Source: JBBSEZ01 sp038239195
GTDB lineage: Bacteria > Planctomycetota > Planctomycetia > Gemmatales > Gemmataceae
Assembly (NCBI GenBank): GCA_038239195.1
Contig: JBBSEZ010000009.1
Location: 1 to 59,927, forward strand
DNA: 59,927 nt
Reading direction: 5' to 3'
Below are positions 15,756-25,530 of this stretch, piece after piece. The notes beneath the pieces were generated by a model. It did no database searches and was not told the origin of the DNA. It saw nothing but the letters and a program-made list of their open reading frames with translations. Position 1 is the stretch's first letter. The number at the start of each line of letters is the position of its first letter. The translations under genes were made by a program, and so were the position numbers.

Positions 15756-18700
15756 ATGCACGCGATGATGCGTTGGGCGCTGGGCGGGGGACTGTTGACG
15801 GCGGTGCTGGCCGCGGACGGGGCGGCGCCGAAGGCGGGCGAGGTCAAGCCGGCGTGGCAGCGACTGCTTCGAGGCGACGACGCCCGGAAAGCGGCGAAGC
15901 TGGAGACGCGGGTCGCGGAGCTGGAACAGGCGGAGAAGTGGTCGGAGGCCAGGAAGGCGGCGGACGAACTGGCCAACTTGCGAGCCGGGAAGCAAGGCAA
16001 GGACCACTGGCAGGCGGCGAACGCGCGGTGGCGGGCCGCGGCGCTAAAGGCGGTGGAGGGCGCTGGGGGGGAGAAGCAGCGGGCCTATGCGGGTCGCCTG
16101 GCGCTGGAGGAGCAGGCCGCGGCGCTGGAGGCTGGGGACAAGCAACCCGCGGCGCTCCCTCTGCGGCACAAGCTCCTGGCTGTCTCTCGCTCGGTGCTGG
16201 GAGAGGACTGTCCGGAAACCGCCCGGTGCTATACCGGGCTCGCGGGCACCCAGTTTGCGCTGCGCAGATACGCGGAGGCGGAGGGGGGCTTCCGCAAGTC
16301 GCTGGCGATCTACCGCAAGGCGCATGGGGAGAAGCACCCCGACACCGCCGAAAGCTACAACAACCTGGCCCTGGCCCGGCAGGCGCAGGGGAAGTACGCG
16401 GACGCCGAGGTGGGCCTCCGCAAGGCGCTGGCCATCTACCGCAAGGGCCGCGGGGAGGAGCACCCCGAGACGGCGCAAAGCCACAACAACCTAGCCCTCA
16501 ACCAGCAGGCGCAGGGGAAGTACGTCGAGGCCGAGGCCGGCCTGCGCATCGCGCTGGCGATCTGCCGCAAGGCGATGGGGGAGGAGCACCCCCGCACGGC
16601 GACAGGCTACAACAACCTGGCCGGCAACCAGAGCGCGCAGGGAAGGTATGCCGAGGCCGAGGTGGGCTACCGCAAGGCACTGACGATCTTCCGCAAAGTC
16701 CACGGGGAGGAGCATGCCCTGACGGCCACCGGCTACAACAACCTGGCTCGAAATCAGGACGCGCAAGGGAGGCATCCCGAGGCCGAGGTGGGGCTTCGCA
16801 AGGCGCTGGCGATCGACCGCAAGGTTCATGGGGAGAAGAGCCCTCCCACCGCGACCAGCTACAACAATCTGGCCCTGAACCTGGACAGTCAGGGGAAGCA
16901 CGGGGAGGCCGAGACGGGCCATCGCAAGGCGCTGGCCATCCGCCTCGAATGGTTCGGCGATCAGAGCCCGATCGCGGCCACGAGCTACAACAACCTGGCG
17001 CTCAATCAAAAAGCGCAACAGAAGTACGTAGGGGCCGAGGAGGGCTATCGGAAAGCGCTGGCCATCTACCGCAAGGCGCTGGGCGAGGAGCACCCCACGT
17101 GGCCGGGGCTTACAACAATCTGGGCTTCAACTACACCGAGCAGGGGATGTACGCGGAGGCCGAGGAAGGGCACCGCAAGGCCCTGGCCATCTACCGCAAG
17201 GCCCTCGGGCAGGAACACCCCTTCACGGCCCGCTCCTACCACAACCTGGCCTTCAACCAGCACGCCCAGGGGAAATACGCGGAGGCGGAGGAGTTGACCG
17301 CGAAGGCCGCGAGCATCTTCGCCCGCATTCGCCCCTGGCTCGCCGCGACGGGCCTCGACCGCGCCGCCGTCACCGGCCAGCGCTCGCCGCTGCCGCTGCT
17401 CGCGGCCCTGCAAGCCCGCAACGGGAAGCCCGCCCTCGCGTGGCAGAGCCTGGAGGAGTCCCTGGGGCGGGGCACTGGCGACGATCTGGCCGCCCGGCTG
17501 AAGCGCCCCGCCCCCGAGCGCCAGCGCCAGGCCCAGTTCCTCGCCGGGCTCCGCTCCGCCGAGGCTCGCTTGCAGGGCCTGGCCGCGGTCAAGAAGCTCA
17601 GCGCAGCCCAGGAGGCGCTCCGCGGGCGCTTGCTGGACGAGCAGTTGAAGGCGCAGGACGCGCTGGCGAAGTTCACGGGGGAACTGGAGGAGAAGTATGG
17701 CCCCGTGGCAGGGCAAGCACTCGGGGCCAAAGCCATCCAGAAGGCGCTCCCCCGCGACGGGGCGTTCCTGGCCTGGCTCGACCTGGAGGGGGAGCACTGG
17801 GCGGTCCTGCTCAAGGCGCGCGGCGAGCCCGTCTGGGCGCGGCTGCCCGGCACCGGGCCCGCCAAGGCCTGGGCCAAGGCCGACGCCCAACTGCCCGGCA
17901 AGGTGCGCGAGGCCCTCGCGAGCCCGGGGGGCGACTGGCGACCGCTCGCTCGCAAGTTGCGGGCGCAGCGGCTGGCGCCCCTGGCCGAACACCTCGAGGG
18001 CGTGCGCCAGCTCGTCGTGCTGCCGTCCGCGGCGATGGACGGCGTGCCGGTGGAGGCCATCGCCGAGGGCCTCACGGTCAGTTATGCGTCGTCGGTTTCG
18101 CTGTTCGCCCACGCCAAGCAGCAGCCTCGGCCCAAAAGCTCGGGGCTGGTGGCCCTCGGCGACCCCGCCTTCAAGGGCCCCGAACAGGCCGAACTGCCCC
18201 TCCCGCCCGGCGGGCTGCTGCTGACTGTCGTGCCGCCGCGCTCTCCCGCCGCCCGGGCGGGGCTGCGCTCAGGCGACGTGCTGCTGCAGTACGGGCAGAC
18301 GCCCTTGAGTGCCCTTGCCGATCTGCCAAAGGCGATAGCCGGGGCAGAGAAGGTTGCGCGCGTGAAGGTCTGGCGGCTGGGACCGGGCACCACGAAGGCG
18401 AAGGAGCTGACGCTCCAGGTGCCGGCGGGCAAGCTCGGCGTGCTGCTGGCGCCAGGGCCAGCGCCGAAAGCGTTGGCGGCACAGCGGGAGGGCGACCGGC
18501 TGGTGGCGGCGCGCGGGGGCGACTGGCAGCCGTTGCCGGGCACGCGCTACGAGGTCGGCGCCCTCGCGAAACTGTTCGCGGGCGAGCGCCCGACCGTCCT
18601 GCTGGGCAGCGACGCCAGCGCGAGCAAACTGGCGGAACTGGCGGGCAACGGGGCACTGGGCAAGGCGCGCTTCGTCCACCTGGCGACGCACGGCGAGGCG

Positions 18701-19228
18701 CGCTCGGACAAGCCGCTGGCCTCGCGCGACCGACTTGGCGAGGGACAGAGCGGCGAGCTTTCGGCGGAGCAGGTGTTGACGGGGTGGTCGCTCGACGCCG
18801 ATCTGGTGGTGCTCTCGGCGTGCCAGACGGGGCTGGGCAAGCACGAGCGCGGCGAGGGCTTCGTCGGCTTCGCCCAGGCACTGCAGTTGGCAGGCGCCCG
18901 CAGCGTGTGCCTGAGCCGGTGGAGCGTCAACGACCTGTCCACGGCCTTGCTCATGGAGCGCTTCTACCAGAACCTTTTGGGCAAGAGGGAAGGGCTGAAA
19001 GCGCCGCTGGGCAAGGCGGCCGCGCTGGCGGAGGCGAAGGCGTGGTTGCGGGCGTTGCCGCGTGCGGAGGCGTTGAAGCGGCTGGAGGGGATTGGGGCGG
19101 GGCTGGCGCGCGGGCCGGGGGCGAAGGAACTGCCCAGGGTGAGGGCCCCCGATGGGCCGAAGGACCAGCCGCCTTACGCCCACCCGTACTACTGGGCCGC
19201 CTTCGTCCTCGTCGGGTGCCCCGAATGA
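15756..19228 (+). pseudogene. Secreted TPR-CHAT caspase-like protein with PDZ insert, one-base frameshift
   Basis: The N-terminal signal sequence (MHAMMRWALGGGLLTAVLA) is followed by about nine kinesin-light-chain-type TPRs of 42 residues (recurrent YNNLALNQQAQGKYAEAE), roughly 16190-17280. A C-terminal CHAT protease domain follows. The CHAT His lies in HLATHGE (codon at 18689) and Cys in LSACQTG (18821). A PDZ-like domain (SPAARAGLRSGDVLLQYG, ~18240-18440) interrupts the CHAT region. The frame breaks at C4 (17093-17096): one missing C restores HPHVAGAYNNLGF and a protein of ~1157 residues. Total length is one short of a multiple of three. Both halves look under selection, so an assembly error is as likely as a true null. 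It follows the kinase by 18 bp. Confidence 0.85.
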
Positions 19229-19289
19229 GCGAATGCGAGGGGGCCGCGCCGCTCGGCGGCCCCCCTCGCATTCGTGCAAGCAATCTGCT

Positions 19290-19295
19290 TACAAT
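19290..19295 (+). promoter_or_regulatory. Putative -10 element in TTACAATGAAAG
   Basis: TACAAT lies 61 bp before the preferred start of the VWA gene, in the same extended string (TTACAATGAAAG) seen at 53752 and nearly as at 8190. The ATG inside it (19294) is in frame and could be an alternative start, but the preceding base context favours a promoter element. Confidence 0.4.
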
Positions 19296-19350
19296 GAAAG
19301 AGAGGGCCCAACCGAAGAACCACCGCCTCGTCTCGACGCCAGAGGACGCG

Positions 19351-21054
19351 ATGACCTCGAAGAACATGCTCGGCGGCATCATCCACACCTACCAGAAGTT
19401 CGACCCTGTCGAGTTCCCCAGCCCGACGGCCCCGCCGCCGGACATGGTGTCGCCGGCCTTCGAGCACCTGCTCCACTACGGCAACATGCGCCGCCTCACC
19501 GAGGAAGAGCTCGCCAACGCCGTCCGCATCGATCCCAGCCAGATTCGCGGGCTCGGGCCCAGCCTCGAGGCCCTCCTGGAAATGCTGCGCGAGCGCAAGA
19601 GGCGCATCCTCGAAACCTACGAGACCGGCGCCGCGCAGGCCGCGGCGCACAAGCACTTTCACGACCGCGCCGCCGAGACGAAGCCGCCCGCGAAGATCGC
19701 CAGGGCCTTTCAGCAGGCGGTCCGCGAGGAGCAGCTCCACGAGCTCGAACAGCTCTGGTATCGCTCCGGCGACGAGCACGGGCCCTTCGCCCGCCAGTTG
19801 CTCCACCTCGCCGAGCGCCTCGGCGAGAAGTATCAGGTCGATGAGCTGGCGTCGAAGTACGAGTTCACCGGCCGAGAGCCAATGTCGGTGCCGAAGGCCC
19901 TGGAGGTCAAACAGGAGCTGGAGGCGATCGACAAGTTGCTCCAGCAGTTGGAGGAAGCGGCGAAGACGGCGCAGATCGGCGTGATCGACCTCGACGAACT
20001 GGCGAAGTTCGCGGAGCCGGGGGACGTCCGCCAGCTCGGCGAGCTGCAGCAGCAGGTCCAGGAGTATCTGCGCCAGATGGCGGAGCAGCAGGGGGTGGAG
20101 CAAGGCGCCCGCGGCGGGTTTCAGATGACGCCGCGCGCTTACCGGCTGTTTCAGTCGAAGTTGCTCGTCAAGATCTTCGAGCAGATCCAGGCGTCGCGCT
20201 CGGGGCGGCACCAGGGGCCGATCGTCGGCGAGGGCGCCGTCGAGATGCAGCAGACCAAGGCCTACGAGTTCGGCGACTCCGTGGGCAACATGGACGTCGT
20301 CGCCTCATTCACCAACGCGCTCTTGCGCGACGGGCCGGGATTGCCGGTGAAGCTGAAGACGGACGACATTGTCATCCACAAGACGCGCAACAACCCCAAG
20401 TGCGCCTCGGCGGTGCTGCTCGACATGAGCGGGTCGATGCGCTACGACGGCCAGTACGTCAACGTCAAGCGCATGGGGCTGGCCCTGGATGGGCTGATCC
20501 GCACGGAGTACCCCGGCGACTTCCTCCAGTTCATCGAGATGTACACGTTCGCCAAGCCGCGACACGTCTCGGAGGTGGCCGCGCTGATGCCCAAGCCGGT
20601 GACGGTGTACGACTCGGTGGTGCGGCTGCGCGCCGACATGAGCGACCCGAACCTGAGCGAGATGCAAGTCCCACCGCACTTCACAAACATCCAGCACGCG
20701 CTCCAGCTCGCCCGCAAGTTCCTGGCGTCGAAGGACACGCCCAACCGGCAGGTGATGCTCATCACCGATGGCCTGCCGACCGCCCACTTCGAGGGCGAAC
20801 AGCTCTACCTGCTCTACCCTCCCGACCCGCGGACCGAGTCGGCCACGCTGCGCGAGGCGCAACTGTGCGCGAAGGAGGGGATCACGATCAACATCTTCCT
20901 GCTGGCGAGCTGGAACCAGTCGGAGGAGGACGTGCGCTTCGCCAAGCGGCTGGCGGAATCGACGAAGGGCCGGGTGTTCTTCACGGCGGGGCGCGAGCTC
21001 GACCGCTACGTCGTGTGGGACTACGTGGCGCGGCGGAAGCAGATCATTGGGTAG
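19351..21054 (+). CDS. VWA-domain protein, probable partner of the MoxR-like ATPase
   Basis: A 567-residue protein. Residues ~1-330 are helical (TEEELANAVRIDPSQIRG; long Glu/Gln-rich helices). The C-terminal ~220 residues are a von Willebrand A domain with the MIDAS motif LLDMSGSM and the later LITDGLP. Such ChlD/CoxE-like proteins act with MoxR-type ATPases as metal-dependent adaptors. The ATPase at 8264 is the obvious candidate partner although unlinked by about 10 kb. The open frame continues far upstream only as a shadow of the CHAT gene. ATG at 19294 would add 19 residues. AGAGGA precedes 19351, with short spacing. The downstream fusion-protein gene starts 26 bp after the stop. Confidence 0.88.
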   Translation: MTSKNMLGGIIHTYQKFDPVEFPSPTAPPPDMVSPAFEHLLHYGNMRRLTEEELANAVRIDPSQIRGLGPSLEALLEMLRERKRRILETYETGAAQAAAHKHFHDRAAETKPPAKIARAFQQAVREEQLHELEQLWYRSGDEHGPFARQLLHLAERLGEKYQVDELASKYEFTGREPMSVPKALEVKQELEAIDKLLQQLEEAAKTAQIGVIDLDELAKFAEPGDVRQLGELQQQVQEYLRQMAEQQGVEQGARGGFQMTPRAYRLFQSKLLVKIFEQIQASRSGRHQGPIVGEGAVEMQQTKAYEFGDSVGNMDVVASFTNALLRDGPGLPVKLKTDDIVIHKTRNNPKCASAVLLDMSGSMRYDGQYVNVKRMGLALDGLIRTEYPGDFLQFIEMYTFAKPRHVSEVAALMPKPVTVYDSVVRLRADMSDPNLSEMQVPPHFTNIQHALQLARKFLASKDTPNRQVMLITDGLPTAHFEGEQLYLLYPPDPRTESATLREAQLCAKEGITINIFLLASWNQSEEDVRFAKRLAESTKGRVFFTAGRELDRYVVWDYVARRKQIIG

Positions 21055-21080
21055 GGCGTTGCACGTCAAAGAGGTGGACC

Positions 21081-22274
21081 ATGTCGAGATTGCTCGGGCG
21101 AGGGGCGTTGGCCCTGTTCGCGGTCCTTCAGGCCGTGCCGGGCGCACCCGCGCAGCGGCCCTTGCCGGAGGTGGCGGTCACGCAGTTGGCCTTGCGCGAA
21201 TTCACCGATCACGCCGACTTCACGGGGAGGCTCGAGGCCTCCGAGATGGTCGAGGTACGGCCGGCGATGAGCGGGACCATCACGAAAGTCCATTTCCGCG
21301 ACGGGGCTCGGGTCAAGAAGGGCGACGTGCTGTTCGAGCTCGACTCGCGGGCTCAGAAACTCAAGGTGGAGAAGGCCGAGGCCGAGGTGGCCGTCGCGGC
21401 CGCGCGGCACAAGATGACGACCACACAACTGGCCCGGGCGCGGCGGCTTCTCGCCGAGAAGGCGCTCGATCGCAACGACTTCGAGAGGGCCCTTGCCAAC
21501 CACGCGGACGCGGAGGCGGGCAAGAAAATCGCCGAGGCCAACCTGGCGCTGGCCCGGCTCGACCTGGAGCGAACGCGCATCGCGGCGCCGATCGCCGGCA
21601 AGATCGGCCGTTCCCTCCTCCCCGCCGGGGCGTTTGTACGGGCGGGCGCGGAGCGGCCGTTGGCGGCGATCGCAGGTGAAGGGCCGCTCCGCGCCTCTTT
21701 CGACCTGGATGAGCGGACCTTCCTCCGCCTGGCGCGCTGGCGGCGCGAGAAGAAAGTTGCGAAAGGGGAGCGGGTGCCGGTCTTCATGGGCCTGAGAGAC
21801 GAAAAGGGCTATCCCCACGTGGGGCAGATCGATTTTATCGAGGGGCCCTTCGACCCCAATACGGACACGCTGCCGGTGCGCGCGGCCTTTGTGACGGCAC
21901 TGGACCTCCTGCCAGGGCTGTTCGTGCGGGTGCGGGTCTCTCTGGGCAAGCCCCGCCAGGCGCTCCTGGTGCCCGTGGCGGCGGTGACCCAGGGCGTTGG
22001 GCTCGATGGCAGTGAGACGTATGTGGTGGTGCTGGATGAGAAGAACGTGGTGCGGAAGGTCAGCGTGACGTTGAGCGAGTTGACCGATGGGCGTTATGAG
22101 GTTACCGATGGGCGTTATGAGGTTACTGCGGGCGTGAAAGCGGGGCAGTGGGTGGTTGTCGGGTGCCTGCCCAGGGAAGTGAACCTCGGCGACACGGTGC
22201 GCCCGCGCAAGGCGGACGTGCCCGCGCATCTCCCGGCGAAGAAGCCGGCCGGGAGGCCAAAGTCGGAAGGGTAG
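21081..22274 (+). CDS. Orphan RND-type membrane fusion protein (HlyD family)
   Basis: A 397-residue periplasmic adaptor with a signal peptide (MSRLLGRGALALFAVLQAVPGAPA). A lipoyl/barrel-sandwich half-motif follows (EVRPAMSGTITKVHFRDGARVKKGDVLFELD). Then come a helical hairpin, the second half (TRIAAPIAGKIGRSLLPAGAFV), and beta-barrel and membrane-proximal domains. In complexes it bridges an inner-membrane pump and an outer-membrane channel. No RND or ABC pump or TolC-like gene is adjacent in this window, so its pump is elsewhere. A 21-bp perfect tandem duplication (22083-22124) repeats TDGRYEV near the C-terminus without breaking the frame. Start chosen by GAGGTGG. Confidence 0.9.
   Translation: MSRLLGRGALALFAVLQAVPGAPAQRPLPEVAVTQLALREFTDHADFTGRLEASEMVEVRPAMSGTITKVHFRDGARVKKGDVLFELDSRAQKLKVEKAEAEVAVAAARHKMTTTQLARARRLLAEKALDRNDFERALANHADAEAGKKIAEANLALARLDLERTRIAAPIAGKIGRSLLPAGAFVRAGAERPLAAIAGEGPLRASFDLDERTFLRLARWRREKKVAKGERVPVFMGLRDEKGYPHVGQIDFIEGPFDPNTDTLPVRAAFVTALDLLPGLFVRVRVSLGKPRQALLVPVAAVTQGVGLDGSETYVVVLDEKNVVRKVSVTLSELTDGRYEVTDGRYEVTAGVKAGQWVVVGCLPREVNLGDTVRPRKADVPAHLPAKKPAGRPKSEG
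22083..22124 (+). repeat. 21-bp tandem duplication inside a coding gene
   Basis: Two identical 21-bp units, 22083-22103 and 22104-22124, encode the repeated peptide TDGRYEV. Because 21 is a multiple of three the frame is kept. It looks like a recent replication-slippage event. Confidence 0.95.
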
Positions 22275-22458
22275 GGGGCCGAGCGGGCCGATCTCGTCGG
22301 GAGGATGGGCGGGGCGAGGCGTCAACAAGGGGCACAGAAGTTCCGGTTGTGCCGGCGCCAAGGCCAGGAAAGGGGCTTTCAGGGCCTTCCTCTCAGAGGG
22401 GGCCCCGTGTAGAATGAGGAGTTGGAACAACTGTTGTTGGCGGAGGAGAGGAGGGGCG

Positions 22459-22668
22459 ATGCGAAACCTGCTGGCAATCCTGGCCGCCGTCTTCCTCGCC
22501 TTCGCCACGCTCGGCTGGGCGCGGGGCTGGTACAAGGTCGAGTTGCTGACGGCGGATGCCGGCAAGACGGCGTTTCGCGTCGAGATCGACCGCACCAAGG
22601 TCGGCGGCGACTTCGTCGATGCCGGCCGCTCGCTCCAGCGGCTCGTCAACGGCGAGCGGGGGGGGTGT
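22459..22668 (+). CDS. Small membrane-anchored protein, 3' end undefined
   Basis: ATG at 22459 follows GGAGGAGAGGAGGGG. The product begins with one N-terminal membrane helix (LLAILAAVFLAFATLGW). A short beta-like region follows (GWYKVELLTADAGKTAFRVE, then DRTKVGGDF), resembling small anchored proteins seen in planctomycetes. The frame reaches a GC hairpin (22651-22682) and stays open without a natural stop until 23886, running antisense through the phosphoesterase gene. I annotate only the credible part. Either the native stop was lost when the hairpin arose, or a G-run indel is involved, though neither alternative frame gives a close stop. Confidence 0.45.
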
Positions 22669-22682
22669 GCCCCCCGCTCGCC
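22651..22682. terminator. GC-rich hairpin at the junction of convergent genes
   Basis: GGCGAGCGGGGGG pairs perfectly with CCCCCCGCTCGCC over 13 bp around a short loop. It lies between the small membrane protein gene (+) and the phosphoesterase gene (-) and could terminate both. There is no U-run on either side. Confidence 0.55.
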
Positions 22683-22716
22683 TCGAAGTGGGGGCTCGCC
22701 GCCGCCCCGCTCGCCC

Positions 22717-23847
22717 TCACCCCACCCGGTGGCTCTTCAAATCCACCGTAAACTTGTCCCGCCGCTTCGCGTCCTTGCTTTCCTCCCCCACCCTCGGCAC
22801 CGTGAAGTATTCGCCCGTCAGCTTCTTCGCCGTCACGGTCACGCGCAGGAACCCGGGCCGCTTGTCGTTGTGCGCCTCCAGCGTCACGTCCGGCAGAGGC
22901 TCCATGTCGGCCTTCACCCGCGTCAGGTCGTCGTAGCCGGCGAAGCCGCCCGCGCCGACCACGAGGAACGGGACCTGCCAGCCCTCCCGCTTGCGGGTGA
23001 AGCGCTGGTAGCAGTGGTCGTGCCCCGTGAAGACGGCGTCGGGCATGCGGCCGCTCGCCTTCATCGCCTGCTCGAGGGCGTCCCGGACGCGCTTGGTCCC
23101 GCCGTGCTTGCCGAGCGAGTAGACGGGGTGGTGGACGGTCACGATCAGGCACTTGTCGCGCGGGGCGGAGCGCAGTTCCTCCGTCAACCAGTCCCGCTGG
23201 GTCGTCTCGCCGGCGTCGGTGTCGTCGAGCTCGCCGGAGACGTTCGAGTAGAGGCCAACGAAGGTGACGAAGGGCGCCTCCAGCCGCCAGTAGCAGTTGG
23301 GCTGGGTCATCGTCGGGCGGTCGGAGTGCCCGGCCTCGGGGCGGTGTTGCGCCTCGGCGGAACAGAAGTGGTCCATGAAGGCCTGGAGCGTGTCTCGAGG
23401 ATCGGGCGTGTCGCCGTCGTGGTTGCCCGGGATGGCGAAGATCGGCGCCGGGTAGTCCTGGTAGGGGTGGTAGAACTGGTCGTGGTAGCCATCGTTCTCG
23501 CCGTGGTAGTGGACCACGTCGCCGAGGTGTTAGAAGAACGACGGCTGGTCGGGCATTTTGGTCTCGTGGACCTGCCGGGTCACGTGGTCGGCGACGTTCT
23601 GTTGGGCGCCGACGCCGTTTACCCCGCCGGTGTCGCCGACGACGTGAAAGACGATCCGCCCGGCGCCCTCAACGGCGCGGGCGCGGGCGGGGCAGATCGA
23701 GGCCAGGGCGAGGCGATAGGGCGCGCGGTCGGCCCTCACGGGGGGCGGCCGAAACTTCGCGCTGCTCTCGCGGCGCCGGCTTGCCTGCTCCTCGGCGCTG
23801 ACCGGCGCGGGGCGGTAGAACAGGGCTTCCAGGTCGGGGGTGGTCAT
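22717..23847 (-). pseudogene. Metallophosphoesterase interrupted by an in-frame TAA
   Basis: Calcineurin-like phosphoesterase frame of 376 codons from ATG 23847 (AAGGAGG upstream) to the stop at 22717. It carries the metal motifs GDTGG, HLGDVV, GNHDGD and GHDHCY in order. Codon 106 is TAA (plus-strand 23530-23532), exactly where the family has an aromatic or Tyr before HLGD (FF-stop-HLGDVV). The same reading frame resumes immediately. A single C-to-A change from TAC would create it. The rest shows no other damage, so the mutation is recent, an assembly error, or the downstream part is re-initiated at an internal Met (23517) lacking half the active site. The enzyme would hydrolyse phosphomonoesters or diesters. 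Confidence 0.8.
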
Positions 23848-23962
23848 CGTTCCTCCTTCGTTCGGCGGCACGGGAGCGGTTCGTAAGCTACTCTAGAGCA
23901 TCGCGGGCCGAAGTGGGCCCCGATGGGGCGAGAGAAATACCAACCCGACTCGACGTTGTGCA

Positions 23963-25279
23963 ATGACCAACGACCTGAAATCGGCACCGAACAGGCCATC
24001 CCGGAAAGCGCGCTCCCCCGCGAGGGCAGACGCCCGCGCTGGCAGCGGGCCGCCGGCTGGCTGCGAGAACGGACTGCGCGGGGCCCTCCTCGTCGCCGGG
24101 GGGGCGCTCTTCGTCGCCCTGATCGCGTGGCTGGACCTCGCGACCGGGCCCAACCTTTCTTGCAGCATCTTCTACCTCGTGCCCGTAGTAGCGTGTGCCT
24201 GGTGGGGCGGGTTTCCCCACGGCATCCTCCTCGCCCTGGGCGGGTCGGTGGCCTGGCACCTGGTGGACACGATCGAAAACCCGATGATCCCCCCCGGCGC
24301 CGGGGTGTGGAACGGCATCGTCCGCTTTGGGACCCTGACGCTCGCCTGCAGCCTGGTCTCTCGGCTTCATGCGGGCGTTCGCCGCGAGCGCTGGCTCGCC
24401 CGCACCGATCCGCTCACCGGGGCGGCGAACGCCCGGACCTTCTACGAGGCGGCGGTGGTCGAGGCGGAGCGGGCCCGCCGGGCGTCCGCGCCCCTGACGC
24501 TGGCCTACTTCGACGTGGACAACTTCAAGCAACTGAACGATCGGCTGGGACACGCGGCGGGGGACGACGCCCTGCGGCACGTCGTCGAGACGATCCAACA
24601 GCAACTGGGCACCACGGGCCTCCTGGCCCGACTCGGGGGCGACGAGTTCGCGCTCCTGTTGCCGGTCCACGGCGCCGACGGGGCAGTCGCCCTGCTGGCG
24701 GGCCTACAGAACCTCCTTTCGCAGGAGATGGCGCTGCGGGGCTGGCCGGTGACGTTGAGCGTCGGGGCCATCACGTTCCTCCGCCCGGCGTGGGACGTGG
24801 ACCTGATGATTCAGCGGGTCGATGCCCTCATGTACGGGGCCAAGAAAAAAGGCAAGGCGCGGGTCGAGCACGAGGTCATCGAAGACGAGGGGCACGTCCC
24901 CCGAGAGGGGTGGCGCGGGAGCGAGAGGCGGGCGATGGCCCGGGTCCTGTGCAACCGCGCCGCACGCGTGCGCGGTGTGGGCGGGGAAGAACTCGCCACG
25001 CTCTGCAACATTTCGGTCGGAGGCATCGGGCTATACCTGGAGGCCCCGCTGCCGCAAGACACCATGCTCATTGTCGAGCCGCTTTCGCCGACGGCCGGGG
25101 CGTTGCTGGCCCGCGTGGTGCGCGTCGTCCCCGAAGGGGGACGATGGATGCACGGCTGTCTGCTGGCGACCCGCCTGGATGCCGAGGAGCTCGGCGCCTG
25201 GCTGGGGCAGTCGTACGAGGCCATTATCCTTCCCGCACAGGCCCCCTCTCTCGAGCCCGCCGAGCCAGCGGGCCGATAG
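23963..25279 (+). CDS. Membrane diguanylate cyclase with C-terminal PilZ domain
   Basis: A 438-residue protein. The N-terminal ~150 residues contain several membrane helices (ALLVAGGALFVALIAW; SIFYLVPVVACAWW). The GGDEF domain (~155-310) has an intact catalytic motif GGDEF at 225-229, so it should make c-di-GMP from two GTP. The inhibitory RxxD site normally five residues before it is absent. Residues ~335-425 resemble a PilZ c-di-GMP receptor: ERRAMARVLCNR, then NISVGGIG matching the (D/N)xSxxG motif. A protein that both makes and binds c-di-GMP could self-regulate through PilZ. No clear ribosome-binding site precedes the ATG. It is followed 46 bp later by a small zinc-ribbon gene. Confidence 0.88.
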   Translation: MTNDLKSAPNRPSRKARSPARADARAGSGPPAGCENGLRGALLVAGGALFVALIAWLDLATGPNLSCSIFYLVPVVACAWWGGFPHGILLALGGSVAWHLVDTIENPMIPPGAGVWNGIVRFGTLTLACSLVSRLHAGVRRERWLARTDPLTGAANARTFYEAAVVEAERARRASAPLTLAYFDVDNFKQLNDRLGHAAGDDALRHVVETIQQQLGTTGLLARLGGDEFALLLPVHGADGAVALLAGLQNLLSQEMALRGWPVTLSVGAITFLRPAWDVDLMIQRVDALMYGAKKKGKARVEHEVIEDEGHVPREGWRGSERRAMARVLCNRAARVRGVGGEELATLCNISVGGIGLYLEAPLPQDTMLIVEPLSPTAGALLARVVRVVPEGGRWMHGCLLATRLDAEELGAWLGQSYEAIILPAQAPSLEPAEPAGR

Positions 25280-25325
25280 AAGCACGAAGGCGGGCCTCGG
25301 CACGACGTTTGCTTTCACTCCCTTC

Positions 25326-25523
25326 ATGTTCAACCCGTGTCCCGACTGTCTGAGCCCTCGTGCCTGGCCCGAGCCCCACCGCTGGTACGAGGCCCCCCTG
25401 TGGTTGTTGCTCGTGCAGCCCTATCGCTGCCGGCGCTGCGACCGTCGCTTCTTGCGCGTCCGGCCACCGGACCTTCCGCTGTGCGCCGGGGCGCGGGGCA
25501 GGAAAGGTTGCGCCGCGGGGTGA
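25326..25523 (+). CDS. Small zinc-ribbon protein
   Basis: A 65-residue protein with CPDC near the N-terminus and CRRC in the middle, the two knuckles of a zinc ribbon, separated by an aromatic-rich stretch (RWYEAPLWLLLVQPY). Two further Cys occur near the end. Short proteins of this shape are common and mostly uncharacterised. It sits between the GGDEF-PilZ gene and an unknown gene only 7 bp downstream, so the three may form one transcript. Confidence 0.6.
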   Translation: MFNPCPDCLSPRAWPEPHRWYEAPLWLLLVQPYRCRRCDRRFLRVRPPDLPLCAGARGRKGCAAG

Positions 25524-25530
25524 GGGAGCC

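Noticed and set aside
15756..17280. 126-bp tandem DNA repeats as a separate satellite element
   Set aside because: The periodicity is the 42-residue TPR unit of the CHAT protein and is explained by coding.
22669..23886. Real C-terminal extension of the small membrane protein
   Set aside because: This part is antisense to the phosphoesterase gene and shows only the complement of its codons.
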